Source: an uncultured Christensenella sp. (GTDB lineage Bacteria > Bacillota > Clostridia > Christensenellales > Borkfalkiaceae). Taken from it: a stretch of 64,000 nucleotides of DNA. A program made the translations under genes and the position numbers. The DNA lies in the NCBI GenBank assembly GCA_910578065.1, contig CAJTPB010000004.1, positions 34,336-98,335 on the forward strand, read 5' to 3'. Position 1 is the first letter of the stretch. Each line of letters starts with the position of its first letter. Positions 32,244-41,026 of this stretch are shown piece after piece. Below the pieces are notes generated by a model that saw only the letters and a list, made by a program, of their open reading frames with translations, ran no database searches and was not told where the DNA came from.

Positions 32244-33199
32244 TAATTGTCTTGCGTGCATTCGCTTGTTTGGTTCGTCTTAGAAGTTTCAAGCAATCGC
32301 TTGCGCCATTGCCCGGGCGTAATGCGGTAAAACGATTTAAAAATACGGGTGTACGCGCTTTGGTCGGAAAAATTCAGCCGATACGATATTTTCGAAATGG
32401 GGATATCGAAGTTGGAAAGCAGAGAGGTAGAGTAACTGCATTTACGAAAATGGATATAATCGGTAAGCGTTTGCGAGGTGAATTTTTTAAATTGACGGCA
32501 CACGTAACTTTGGTTGTATCCGATCGAACGGATAATTTCTTGAATGTCTTTCGTCATAAATTCTTCGCGGTTCATATTCGCCAAAAGCGTGTTGATCCAT
32601 TCGGGATATTCCGCTTTGTTGTATTGTCTGCGCTCTAAAAGCATACAAAGAATGTGCGAAACGACGACGGTATGCATAAACGAAAAATCCTCGTCTTTTC
32701 CCGTATACGAATTAAGGAGCGATTCCAAGTGCTTCGTTTCGGAATGGGAAATTGCGGCGTTAAGCGGCTCGTTTGCGTTTAACAGTTCGTCGTAAAGATC
32801 TTCGCGCAGCGCGCCGCATACCTGCTTCATTTTTTCGGTCGGAATATAAATGTCACGGTGAATATAGTTAGAGGTTTCCATACTCGAAGGTTTTTTTATT
32901 TGATCGGGCGAAATGCAATGCACGTCGTGCGGGCGCAGCAAATACACGCTTCCGGGCTCCATCGGTTTGGGGGCGCGGTCGGGGAAGCGCTGTAAGCTGT
33001 TTCCTTTGATCACAAGGCAAATCTCCCAAAAGTTGTGCGAATGGTATTCTTGCGTCACGTGCCAAACGATATTGGTCAGATTTCCTTTTTTAAAGAAAAA
33101 CCGATAATCATTGTCGATCAATAAAGAATAATCGGGCTGATCGTTTAATTTTTGAAGGGTGTAAACGGGAATATAGTTTTGCTTTTTTACGTCTTTCAT
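32243..33199 (-). CDS. AraC-family transcriptional regulator
   Basis: 318 residues from ATG 33197-33199. The N-terminal cupin part has EYHSHNFWEICLVIKGNSLQ and PGSVYLLRPHDVHCI. The C-terminal 100 residues hold two HTH motifs (DIQEIIRSIGYNQSYVCRQF and ISKISYRLNFSDQSAYTRIF KSFYRITPGQWRK). Likely senses a sugar or other small molecule. No transport or enzyme operon lies beside it, so its targets are unknown. Confidence 0.88.
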   Translation of the reverse strand: MKDVKKQNYIPVYTLQKLNDQPDYSLLIDNDYRFFFKKGNLTNIVWHVTQEYHSHNFWEICLVIKGNSLQRFPDRAPKPMEPGSVYLLRPHDVHCISPDQIKKPSSMETSNYIHRDIYIPTEKMKQVCGALREDLYDELLNANEPLNAAISHSETKHLESLLNSYTGKDEDFSFMHTVVVSHILCMLLERRQYNKAEYPEWINTLLANMNREEFMTKDIQEIIRSIGYNQSYVCRQFKKFTSQTLTDYIHFRKCSYSTSLLSNFDIPISKISYRLNFSDQSAYTRIFKSFYRITPGQWRKRLLETSKTNQTSECTQDN

Positions 33200-33520
33200 G
33201 GTTTCTCCCGTAAAGGTTGATTTTAGTATATTGTACAGGGTCAAATACAATATAAAAACACACTTTTTGCATTCGGTATAAACGCAAATCCTAAAATAAA
33301 AATAAGTATCTTTTTTCTAATATTTGGCTGTTAAATTAAGGTATTCGGCGTTCTATATCTGTGCTTTTTCAGTATAACAGCTTTAAATAACTTTGTCAAT
33401 TTTTTAATTAGTCAATAAAAGTATAAACAATACGATCTGCCGTACTGCTCGTTTCGAAAATTACGGTGACAAAAATCCAATTAAGCGATCTGTGATGTTC
33501 GAGTCGATCGAATTTGTACT

Positions 33521-33576
33521 AATTCCCCAAGTTTCGACATAGATATAACTATCATTTGTCGAAAAAAAGGGGAATT
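33521..33576 (+). promoter_or_regulatory. Leader hairpin covering the spoIIID ribosome site
   Basis: Left arm AATTCCCC...TTTCGACA (33521-33539) pairs with TGTCGAAA...GGGGAATT (33557-33576): two 8-bp blocks separated by 3-4 unpaired nt, loop 17 nt. The GGGG used for ribosome binding is inside the 3' arm. The rest of the 380-bp gap has no gene. Confidence 0.55.
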
Positions 33577-33581
33577 TTGTC

Positions 33582-33863
33582 ATGTGGGGATATATCGAAG
33601 AACGCGTGCGTAAAAACGCAGAGTATATTGCAGAAACAGGTTGCACGGTGCGCGCGTGTGCGAAAATCCGCGGCGTAAGCAAATCTACCGTACATAAAGA
33701 CGTGACTGAACGTTTAAAGCTGCTTGATGCGGATTTGTATGAACGGGTAAAAAAGGTGTTAGACGTCAATTTAAAAGAACGCCATTTGCGCGGAGGTAGC
33801 GCGACGAAAGAAAAATACGAGCGCATGCATAAAGCCGAACGCCCCACCAAAATTCAAGAGTAA
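33582..33863 (+). CDS. spoIIID: Sporulation transcription factor SpoIIID
   Basis: 93 residues. The family features are complete: YIEERVRKNAEYIAETGCTV RACAKIRGVSKSTVHKDVTE as HTH, LKLLDADLYERVKKVLDVNL, and ERHLRGGSATKEKY with basic C terminus. In Bacillus and clostridia it adjusts the mother-cell SigE regulon. Its presence marks an endospore-forming ancestry. Single gene, no mreB/mbl seen next to it. Confidence 0.95.
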   Translation: MWGYIEERVRKNAEYIAETGCTVRACAKIRGVSKSTVHKDVTERLKLLDADLYERVKKVLDVNLKERHLRGGSATKEKYERMHKAERPTKIQE

Positions 33864-33900
33864 GCGGAATAATTTTCCGAATAAATTCACTTTACAGCTG

Positions 33901-33929
33901 TTGTCAAGCGTTTTATTTTATGATATAAT
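33901..33929 (+). promoter_or_regulatory. Promoter of the dehydratase-activase pair
   Basis: TTGTCA (33901-33906) and TATAAT (33924-33929), 17-nt spacer, about 80 nt before the start codon. Confidence 0.7.
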
Positions 33930-34009
33930 AATTTCGGTATATATGCAAACGGGCAAAGGTTGCAAAACGTACGCTTTGTTTTGCAAAGAGTTTACCAACG
34001 GAAAAGGAC

Positions 34010-36973
34010 ATGGCGAAATTATTGGGAATCGACGTCGGCTCTACGACGGTAAAAGTAAGCGTGATCGACGAAGCGGGAAAAATCTTGTATTCTTCCTACG
34101 AACGGCATTATTCGCGCGTAAAAGAATGCGTGTTGAACGAATTGGAAAAGATTCGTCCGTTCGGCGCGCAGTATAAAGCGTGCATTACGGGATCCGCAGG
34201 GCTTGGGCTTGCGCAGCGGGGGAATATCTCCTTTGTGCAAGAAGTGCAGTCCGCATTCGGCGCGATTAAAAAGTTTTATCCGGACGCAGACGCGGCTGTG
34301 GAACTGGGCGGGGAAGATGCAAAAATCATATTTATTACGGGCGGCACCGAACAGCGCATGAACGGAAGCTGCGCGGGCGGCACGGGCGCGTTTATCGATC
34401 AGATGGCAACGCTGCTCGACATTACGGTAAACGAAATGGACGCGCTCGCGTTAAAGGCGGAAAAGGCTTATCCCATTGCTTCCCGTTGCGGCGTATTTGC
34501 AAAGTCGGATATTCAGCCGCTGCTCAATCAAGGGGCAAGCAAAGAGGATATTTCCGCTTCCATCTTTCAGGCGGTTGTCGATCAAACGGTTTCGGGGTTG
34601 GCGCAGGGGCGCAGGATCATAGGGAAAGTGCTGTTTTTGGGCGGTCCGCTGTACTTTTTGCAGTCTTTGCGCAAAGCGTTTCAAAATACGTTAAAGCTGG
34701 ACGACGCGCACGCAATATTTCCCGAAAACGCTCCTTGTTTTATGTCGATCGGGGCGGCGCTGTACGCGGAAAGTTCGCGGGAAGAAGCGTTGGACGAGCT
34801 CATCAAGCGGCTTTCTGCCGTTTCCGAAAACGACGATATCGCGGTGGGGGATCCGCTGTTTGCGGACAGAACGGAATACGACGAATTTATCGCCCGCCAC
34901 ATGCGCAGCGATCTTGCTTTCGAAGACGTTAAAAAGTACGAAGGAGACGCCTATTTGGGGATCGATTCGGGTTCTACCACGACCAAGCTGATGCTGATTA
35001 CGCCCGACTGCAAAATTTTGTATTCCCATTATCAGTCGAACAACGGACAGCCTCTGCGCATCGTAACCGAACGCCTGCGCGAAATATACGCGCTTACGGG
35101 CGATAAAATCACCATAAAAGGGGCTTGCGTTACGGGTTACGGCGAAGACATGATGCGCGCGGCGCTTAAAATCGACTTCGGCGTGGTGGAAACGGTTGCG
35201 CATTTTAAAGCCGCGCTGCACTTTAATCCCGAAGTGGATTTCATCATCGATATCGGCGGGCAGGATATTAAATGCTTTAAAGTAAAAAACAAAGCGGTCG
35301 ATTCGATCATGCTGAACGAAGCGTGCTCTTCCGGCTGCGGCTCGTTTATACAGACGTTTGCAAAGGCAATGGGCATGGGGATCGAAGAATTTTCCCGCTT
35401 GGGGCTTTTTGCAAAGCATCCCGTAGAACTCGGCTCCCGCTGTACCGTGTTTATGAACAGTTCGGTGAAGCAGGCGCAGAAAGAGGGGGCGAGCGTAGAA
35501 GATATTTCCGCGGGGCTTTCTTCCTCTATCGTGAAAAACGCGATTTACAAGGTGATCCGCGCGCAGACGCCCGACGAATTGGGCAAACACATTGTGGTGC
35601 AGGGCGGTACGTTTTTAAACGACGCGGTGCTGCGCTCTTTCGAAAAAGAAACGGGCAAGCAGGTGATCCGTCCCGCGATCGCGGGGTTGATGGGGGCGTT
35701 CGGTGCAGCGCTGTATGCGCGTGAAAACGCGAAAAAGGATACGCTGATCAGTTCGATTGTTACCGAAGCGGAACTGAACGTATTCTCTTACTCTTCCAAG
35801 TCAGTCAACTGCAAGGGATGCACTTCCCGCTGCAACGTAAATATTCTTACCTTTTCCGACGGACGAAGGTTTATTTCGGGGAATAAGTGCGAGCGGGGCG
35901 CAGGCGGTCAGCCCCCTACGGACATGCCCGATATCTATGCGTATAAATACGAAAAACTGCTTGCAATGCCCGTAAAACGGGCGGGAACGCGCGGAAAGGT
36001 CGGCATTCCGTTGCAGCTTGTCATGTACGAGCAGTTGCCGCTGTGGACGGGATTTTTTGAAACGTGCGGATTCGAAGTCGTGCTTTCCGAAAAGAGTTCG
36101 CGTGAACTGTACTTTAAAGGGCAGCACACCGTGGCAAGCGATACCGCTTGCTATCCCGCAAAACTCATACACGGGCATATCGAATCGCTGCTCGATAAGG
36201 GGGTGGACTTTATTTTCTACCCGTGTGAAAGCTATAATTTGGACGAGCATGATTCGGTGAATCACTATAATTGCCCGGTAGTGGCGTATTATCCCGAACT
36301 GTTAAAGGCGAATAACGATCGGTTGACGGATGAAAATTTTATTATGCCGTATATTGATCCCAATCAAGAAAAAGCGACGGTAAAAACGCTGTGCCGTGCG
36401 TTGAAGAAGTACAAACTTTCATCCTCGCTTGTGCGGAAGGGCTTGCGCGAGGGCATGCGCAGAATGGAAGAATATCATGCAAGCGTCGTGCGCAAGGGAA
36501 AAGAAATTCTTGCCCGCGCCAAGCGCGAAGGAAAAGAGGTCGTCGTGCTGGCGGGGCGCCCCTATCACGTCGATCCCGAAATCAACCACGGGATCAACAA
36601 ACTGTTGAACTCGTTGGGGTTTGCCGTTCTTTCGGAAGACGCGGTGTTCGAAGAAGGGAATTTGGTAAAGGTAAACGTGCTGAATCAATGGACGTACCAC
36701 GCCCGCCTGTATCGTTCGGCAGAGTTTGCCGCGCGCAATCAAAACGTGAATTTGGTGCAGCTTGTTTCGTTCGGCTGCGGAATCGACGCGGTAACGACGG
36801 ACGAAGTGCGCTCTATTTTAGAACGGAACGGAAAATTGTATACGCAGATCAAGATAGACGAAATCAACAATCTGGGCGTCGTTAAAATTCGGTTGCGCTC
36901 AATGTTGGCGGCGATCGAAGAACAGAAAAACGCGCGCGCCGCTTCGCAGAACGGGGAGAGGGAACGGGTATGA
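34010..36973 (+). CDS. 2-hydroxyacyl-CoA dehydratase activase-type ATPase, two ASKHA domains
   Basis: 987 residues with two BadF/BadG/HgdC-type ATPase modules: GIDVGSTTVKVSVIDEAGKI with GSCAGGTGAFIDQMATLLDI, and GIDSGSTTTKLMLITPDCKI with CSSGCGSFIQTFAKAMGM. Then a Cys-bearing segment (VNCKGCTSRCNVNILTF, NKCERGAG) and a C-terminal DUF2229-like part (SDTACYPAKLIHGHIESLLD). Activases use ATP to inject an electron into a dehydratase. This long form is widespread in clostridia; the true substrate is unknown. Overlaps the next gene by 4 nt. Confidence 0.8.
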   Translation: MAKLLGIDVGSTTVKVSVIDEAGKILYSSYERHYSRVKECVLNELEKIRPFGAQYKACITGSAGLGLAQRGNISFVQEVQSAFGAIKKFYPDADAAVELGGEDAKIIFITGGTEQRMNGSCAGGTGAFIDQMATLLDITVNEMDALALKAEKAYPIASRCGVFAKSDIQPLLNQGASKEDISASIFQAVVDQTVSGLAQGRRIIGKVLFLGGPLYFLQSLRKAFQNTLKLDDAHAIFPENAPCFMSIGAALYAESSREEALDELIKRLSAVSENDDIAVGDPLFADRTEYDEFIARHMRSDLAFEDVKKYEGDAYLGIDSGSTTTKLMLITPDCKILYSHYQSNNGQPLRIVTERLREIYALTGDKITIKGACVTGYGEDMMRAALKIDFGVVETVAHFKAALHFNPEVDFIIDIGGQDIKCFKVKNKAVDSIMLNEACSSGCGSFIQTFAKAMGMGIEEFSRLGLFAKHPVELGSRCTVFMNSSVKQAQKEGASVEDISAGLSSSIVKNAIYKVIRAQTPDELGKHIVVQGGTFLNDAVLRSFEKETGKQVIRPAIAGLMGAFGAALYARENAKKDTLISSIVTEAELNVFSYSSKSVNCKGCTSRCNVNILTFSDGRRFISGNKCERGAGGQPPTDMPDIYAYKYEKLLAMPVKRAGTRGKVGIPLQLVMYEQLPLWTGFFETCGFEVVLSEKSSRELYFKGQHTVASDTACYPAKLIHGHIESLLDKGVDFIFYPCESYNLDEHDSVNHYNCPVVAYYPELLKANNDRLTDENFIMPYIDPNQEKATVKTLCRALKKYKLSSSLVRKGLREGMRRMEEYHASVVRKGKEILARAKREGKEVVVLAGRPYHVDPEINHGINKLLNSLGFAVLSEDAVFEEGNLVKVNVLNQWTYHARLYRSAEFAARNQNVNLVQLVSFGCGIDAVTTDEVRSILERNGKLYTQIKIDEINNLGVVKIRLRSMLAAIEEQKNARAASQNGERERV

Positions 36974-38265
36974 AAAAAGAACAAACGACAGAAAAAATAG
37001 TCGATTATACCGATGACTATCCGCTTTTCCGCCCCGAAATGAAAAAGGATTATACCATACTTGTGCCCGATATGCTTCCTTGGCATTTCGACTTGCTTGT
37101 GCACGTAATGCGTCAACAGGGGTACAAGGTAGACGTGCTGCACAACGATACCCGCGCCGTGATCGACGAGGGGTTGAAGCACGTGCACAACGACACCTGT
37201 TTCCCCGCGCTCTGCGTAATCGGGCAGTATCTCGACGCGCTGAAAAGCGGCAAGTACGACGTAAACAAAACGGCGGTTTTAATTACGCAGTCGGGCGGCG
37301 GCTGCCGCGCGAGCAACTATATTCCGTTGATCCGCAAGGCGTTAAAGGCGGAATTCCCCAACGTGCCCGTGCTTTCGCTCAACTTTGCGGGCTTAGAAAA
37401 AGGGAACGGACTGGAACTCAATTTAAAGTTTTTGTTAAAACTCGCTTATTCCATATATTACGGCGATTTGATTATGAGTTTGTACAATCAAACAAAACCG
37501 TACGAAAAGCAGGAAGGCGACAGCGCAAAGGCGCGCGTTGCATGCGTGGAAAAAATGAAAACCGCGCTTGACGACGGCAGTTATAACAAGCTGAAACGCA
37601 ACGTAAAATATTTATTAAATACCTTTTCCGCCGTTCCCGTTACGAATGAAGAAAAGGTTAAAGTGGGAATCGTGGGGGAAATTTACGTAAAGTATTCCCC
37701 GCTGGGAAACTCTCATTTAGAAGAGTTTTTACTTTCGGAAAACTGCGAGCCCGTCGTTCCCGCTTTAATGGATTTTATTTTGTACTGCGTGATCAATAAC
37801 ATTAACGACGCAACTTTTTACGGGCATAAGAGCATGGCGACGGTCGCGTTCCGCTTTGTTTACCGTTGGCTTTACAAAAAGCAGAAAAAAATTATAAAAT
37901 GGACGAAGAAATACAGCCGCTACGAACCGTTGCACGATTTCGAACATTTGCGCAGATGTGCAGATAAGGTTATCAACCAAGGGGTAAAAATGGGGGAAGG
38001 CTGGCTGATCCCTGCGGAAATGGCGGCGCTTGCCGAAACGGGCACGGAAAACATCGTATGCGCGCAGCCGTTCGGGTGTTTGCCTAACCACATTGCGGGC
38101 AAAGGCGCGGTACGCGCGCTGAAAGCCTTATATGAATACGAAAATATCGTTCCCGTCGATTACGATCCCAGCGCAACGCGCGTAAATCAAGAAAACAGAA
38201 TTAAATTGATGCTTGCAACCGCAAGGGAAAATTTAAAAGAAAAACAGACCAAAAGAAATATTTAA
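36970..38265 (+). CDS. 2-hydroxyglutaryl-CoA dehydratase-like Fe-S protein (DUF2229 partner)
   Basis: 431 residues. Conserved cysteines occur in HVHNDTCFPALCVIGQYLDA and QSGGGCRASNY, with the C-terminal block IVCAQPFGCLPNHIAGKGAV RALKAL typical of dehydratase D-component-like proteins. In other clostridia this is the C-terminal part of one roughly 1,400-residue protein with the preceding ORF, so the two probably work as a complex. Function is inferred as ATP-driven electron transfer. Confidence 0.8.
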   Translation: MKKEQTTEKIVDYTDDYPLFRPEMKKDYTILVPDMLPWHFDLLVHVMRQQGYKVDVLHNDTRAVIDEGLKHVHNDTCFPALCVIGQYLDALKSGKYDVNKTAVLITQSGGGCRASNYIPLIRKALKAEFPNVPVLSLNFAGLEKGNGLELNLKFLLKLAYSIYYGDLIMSLYNQTKPYEKQEGDSAKARVACVEKMKTALDDGSYNKLKRNVKYLLNTFSAVPVTNEEKVKVGIVGEIYVKYSPLGNSHLEEFLLSENCEPVVPALMDFILYCVINNINDATFYGHKSMATVAFRFVYRWLYKKQKKIIKWTKKYSRYEPLHDFEHLRRCADKVINQGVKMGEGWLIPAEMAALAETGTENIVCAQPFGCLPNHIAGKGAVRALKALYEYENIVPVDYDPSATRVNQENRIKLMLATARENLKEKQTKRNI

Positions 38266-38389
38266 GGCGTATTCGAAAGACGATTTGCTGTAATGTTATG
38301 TTGTAAACGGCTTTAAAAAGAATATGCGCAAAAAGCGTTCGGCGACTTTGCAAAGCGCTTCGAATTTTTAACGCAAACATATAATAAAA

Positions 38390-38418
38390 GGACGCGGAAA
38401 TTGATCCGCGCCCTTTTT
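38390..38418. terminator. Terminator after the activase pair
   Basis: GGACGCGGA, loop AATTGA, TCCGCGCCC then TTTTT on the plus strand. Confidence 0.75.
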
Positions 38419-38433
38419 CTATGGGAAGAAATT

Positions 38434-38640
38434 CTATTTGTTTATTTTCGGATTTTCCGTACGTTCCAACAAATAGTCGACGGAAACGTTAAAATAGTCG
38501 GCAAAGGCGATCAGCGTTTCGTAGTCCGCTTGCCTTGCGCCCGTTTCGTATCGGCTTACGCTGTTTTGGTTCATATTTAAATCCATCGCCAATTTTAATT
38601 GAGATACGCCCTTTTTTTCGCGCAATTCCTTTAATCTCAT
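38434..38640 (-). CDS. XRE-family repressor (68 aa)
   Basis: A lone HTH domain: MRLKELREKKGVSQLKLAMD LNMNQNSVSRYETGARQADY, then FADYFNVSVDYLLERTEN. Diverges from a consensus promoter whose spacer contains a perfect 17-nt palindrome, so it probably represses that promoter and may regulate itself. Confidence 0.9.
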   Translation of the reverse strand: MRLKELREKKGVSQLKLAMDLNMNQNSVSRYETGARQADYETLIAFADYFNVSVDYLLERTENPKINK

Positions 38641-38649
38641 AAAAACCTC

Positions 38650-38678
38650 TTGACAAGAGTATACCGAATCGGTATAAT
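38650..38678 (+). promoter_or_regulatory. Consensus promoter with embedded operator
   Basis: TTGACA (38650-38655), 17-nt spacer, TATAAT (38673-38678). The palindrome TATACCGA A TCGGTATA (38660-38676) fills the spacer and overlaps the -10 box. A repressor dimer there would block RNA polymerase. Confidence 0.8.
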
Positions 38679-38684
38679 AAATAT

Positions 38685-38816
38685 ATCCCGTTTTGGTATA
38701 TTTGAAAACGGCGGAATTTACCTATCCATCCATGAGCTTAGTCCGTTGCGAAGCAATTTCGCAGCGGGCTTTTGCGTAAAAGAAAAAAGCGCGGAAATTT
38801 TTTTCCGCGCTTTTTA
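38685..38816 (+). ncRNA. Putative small RNA under XRE control
   Basis: From the predicted start near 38685 to an intrinsic terminator at 38785-38816 there is only a 15-codon frame. Structure: hairpin 38688-38711 (CCGTTTT/AAAACGG), a 13-bp hairpin 38740-38770 with G-U pairs around GCAAT, then the terminator (AGCGCGGAAA ... TTTCCGCGCT TTTT). The rest of the 345-bp gap (38817-38985) holds nothing recognisable. Confidence 0.6.
38785..38816 (+). terminator. Terminator of the putative small RNA
   Basis: AAGCGCGGAAA / TTTCCGCGCTT stem followed by T-run; also symmetrical enough to act leftward. Confidence 0.8.
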
Positions 38817-38985
38817 AAAGAATTTTCGGTTTTACAGAATAGGGGTGCTTTTTGTTTTGCGTTTCACGCGATAATCCGTAATGGCGTACTAATTTCAAAT
38901 TGTATCCGAGAAGTGTGTCTTCGGAAGGACAATGAAACAAAATGTTTTGTATTGCACATTTTACGCGATAGCGATGGCGTACTTA

Positions 38986-39237
38986 TTATATGCTGTCGCT
39001 GAATGCTTTTAAGTCTTGTTTCGTTTGTTCGGAAAGGAGGTTAAACGGTACGTTTTGAATTGCGCCCTCTAATGCGTATAAATGAACAAGGCACATTTGC
39101 GGATACTTCGTTTTCAGCCTGAAAAACGCTTGTTTCGAGCCGAGTTCGATCAGTTCGCTCGGTGAAAAAATCGCAACGCTGTTCAGCTTATTTGCCATTT
39201 CTTTTCCGATATTCGTCAAATCTGTTAATGCGCTCAT
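38986..39237 (-). CDS. TfoX C-terminal domain protein
   Basis: 83 residues. LTDLTNIGKEMANKLNSVAI FSPSELIELGSKQAFFRLK and CLVHLYALEGAIQNVPFNLL SEQTK match the TfoX_C helix-hairpin domain, which in Clostridia often occurs alone. ATG 39235-39237 has GGGAG upstream; the TTG two codons... one codon earlier is less likely. Function outside competence is unknown. Confidence 0.85.
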   Translation of the reverse strand: MSALTDLTNIGKEMANKLNSVAIFSPSELIELGSKQAFFRLKTKYPQMCLVHLYALEGAIQNVPFNLLSEQTKQDLKAFSDSI

Positions 39238-39304
39238 CAATTTTCTCCCTATATATTGTTTGAATCATAACAAAAAACGAAAAATTTTTAAGCGGTTTAT
39301 GCGC

Positions 39305-40786
39305 TTATTCGTTTAAGTTTACAATGCGCGTAGAAATATTTTGCGTAAACGCCGCGTCGTGTTCGACGAACAGGACGGTTGCTTCCGAAGAGAGGAGCGC
39401 CCGTTCAAGCTGTTCGCGCGCGGTCACGTCGAGATAGTTCAGCGGTTCGTCCCATACATACAGGTGCGCGCGTTCGCACAGACTGCGCGCAAGGGCGGCT
39501 TTCTTTTTTTGCCCCTGAGAAAACAGCCGCATGTCGCGCGCAAAATCGCTTGGCTGAAAGCCTAACTTTTTTAAAATCGCCTTAAAATAGCTTTCGTCTA
39601 CGTTGCGTTCGCGCGCGAAATCGGAAAGGCTTCCGCTGAAATCGCACAGCTGCGGTACGTAAGAAATATGCAGTCTGGGCGAAATTGCGCGAGTTCCCGT
39701 ATATGCGGAAAGCTCCCCCGCGATCAGTTTTATCAGCGTGCTTTTTCCCGCGCCGTTGCCGCCTGCAAGCGCAATGCGCTCTTTTGCGTAAACCGTTAGC
39801 TCGAAATCGGAAATCAGCGCGCGCTCGCCGAATGTAATGCCGACGTGTTCCAGCCGAAGCAGTTCGCTTTTAAAATACGGCTGCGGGAACAGGGTAAGCG
39901 TTTCGATTTCTTCAAAACCTTTTAGCCGTTCCGCAATTTCGCTTTCCGCCTGCGCGCGGCGCTGTTTTAACGCCGTTGCGCGCTTTTGCAGTTTTGCCGC
40001 CTTTGCTCCCATAAATCCGCGGTCGATCGCCGCGTGCAAATCGCCGTCGTTTTTACGGTATTTCGCCTTTTCTGCGGAATCCGCCCAATCGGAAACCTGC
40101 CGTACCATTTTGCTTAGGCGCGCGCGTTCTTTTTCCAGCCTGTCTTTTTCCGTTTTTTCCGCGTTTTCCGCCCTGTCGCGCATTTCCCGCCAAACGGAAT
40201 AATTGCCGCGCACAAGTTCCGCGTTTGTTCGGGAAAGGGAAAGGATATGGTCGCAGCACCCGTCGAGAAAGGCGCGGTCGTGCGAAACGACGAGATATCC
40301 CTTTTTAGACGAAAGGTATTCGGCAAGAATTTTGCGCCCTTTTTCGTCGAGGTGGTCGTTGGGTTCGTCGAGCAGGGGATATCCTTCGCCCGCGAACAGC
40401 GCGGCGAGTTGCAGTTTGGTCTGCTCCCCGCCCGAAAGGGTGGCAAAGGGGCGGAACAGCGCCTCTTCGGGCAGCCCGAGCAAGTTGGTTTCCCGCTGTA
40501 TTTGCCAAAATTCCGCTTCGGGTGCGATTTCTTCCGCAAGTTCGTAAGCGCACTTTGCGGGATCGGATACGGGGCGGGGAAAACGGCGGCACGTTATGCG
40601 GCTGACGGGCGCGCCTTCGTTCAGCTCGCCGCAGAGGATTTTTAAGAAGGTGGTTTTTCCCGTGCCGTTTCTGCCGACGAGCCCCGTTTTCCAGTCGGTA
40701 TCGAGGCGGAACGACAAATCGCAAAATACGGGTTGCAGCGAGTCGGGGTATGAAAAGTTGAGTTTATTGATTTGAATGTAAGACAT
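39305..40786 (-). CDS. ABC-F ATPase, Lsa/Vga-like ribosomal protection type
   Basis: 493 residues, two ATPase domains without membrane segments. First: GRNGTGKTT (38-46), LSGGEQTKLQ, LLDEPNDHLDEKG. Second: GGNGAGKSTLI, FSQGQKKKAALAR, WDEPLNYLD. A charged linker between them (ENAEKTEKDRLEKERARLSK) is the antibiotic-resistance-domain position. Length and sequence resemble Lsa-type proteins that displace lincosamides, streptogramins A and pleuromutilins from ribosomes. The elaborate attenuator leader supports an antibiotic-inducible role. Spectrum cannot be predicted. Confidence 0.82.
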   Translation of the reverse strand: MSYIQINKLNFSYPDSLQPVFCDLSFRLDTDWKTGLVGRNGTGKTTFLKILCGELNEGAPVSRITCRRFPRPVSDPAKCAYELAEEIAPEAEFWQIQRETNLLGLPEEALFRPFATLSGGEQTKLQLAALFAGEGYPLLDEPNDHLDEKGRKILAEYLSSKKGYLVVSHDRAFLDGCCDHILSLSRTNAELVRGNYSVWREMRDRAENAEKTEKDRLEKERARLSKMVRQVSDWADSAEKAKYRKNDGDLHAAIDRGFMGAKAAKLQKRATALKQRRAQAESEIAERLKGFEEIETLTLFPQPYFKSELLRLEHVGITFGERALISDFELTVYAKERIALAGGNGAGKSTLIKLIAGELSAYTGTRAISPRLHISYVPQLCDFSGSLSDFARERNVDESYFKAILKKLGFQPSDFARDMRLFSQGQKKKAALARSLCERAHLYVWDEPLNYLDVTAREQLERALLSSEATVLFVEHDAAFTQNISTRIVNLNE

Positions 40787-40809
40787 ATCGAGATTTCTCC
40801 TATAAAAAA

Positions 40810-40835
40810 TTCCGCACGGAAAACGCCGTACGGAA
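40810..40835 (-). terminator. Second leader terminator before ABC-F
   Basis: TTCCGTACGG, loop CGTTTT, CCGTGCGGAA then TTTTTT on the minus strand, ending just before the AGGAG ribosome site. Confidence 0.65.
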
Positions 40836-40861
40836 AAAAATCTCTTCTTAAAGAGCTCTCT

Positions 40862-40975
40862 CGAAAAAAATAAAAATACGGGCGATTTCCTGCGCGCGCA
40901 CGGAAAAAACGCGTTATAAAACGCGCGCCGTGCATGCTGCGATTGTTTCGGAAATCAAATGCGCAAGCCCGTATT
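40862..40975 (-). promoter_or_regulatory. ABC-F leader attenuator with 3-codon uORF
   Basis: On the minus strand the 5' arm AATACGGGC (40975-40967) and GATTTCC (40956-40950) pairs with GGAAATC GCCCGTATT (40890-40875), followed by a T-rich tract: a long intrinsic terminator. Inside the 5' arm an AGGAGG (40981-40976) precedes TTG CGC ATT TGA (40966-40955), a Met-Arg-Ile uORF that bulges from the stem. A ribosome stalled here would open the terminator. A second terminator (40810-40835) follows. Confidence 0.75.
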
Positions 40976-40992
40976 CCTCCTTGTTTTTTTAT

Positions 40993-41021
40993 ATCATAAC
41001 AAAATAATTTGCAACTGTCAA
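40993..41021 (-). promoter_or_regulatory. Promoter of the ABC-F transcript
   Basis: TTGACA (41021-41016) and TATGAT (40998-40993) on the minus strand, 17-nt spacer. The predicted start is about 5 nt before the uORF ribosome site. Confidence 0.8.
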
Positions 41022-41026
41022 GGGCT

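Noticed and set aside
38722..38940. Minus-strand 72-codon frame
   Set aside because: It runs through a clear terminator and the putative small RNA, has no ribosome site and no family-like sequence.
40642..40935. Minus-strand 97-codon frame covering the ABC-F leader
   Set aside because: It spans the attenuator and runs out of frame into the ABC-F gene; it follows from the GC-rich hairpins.
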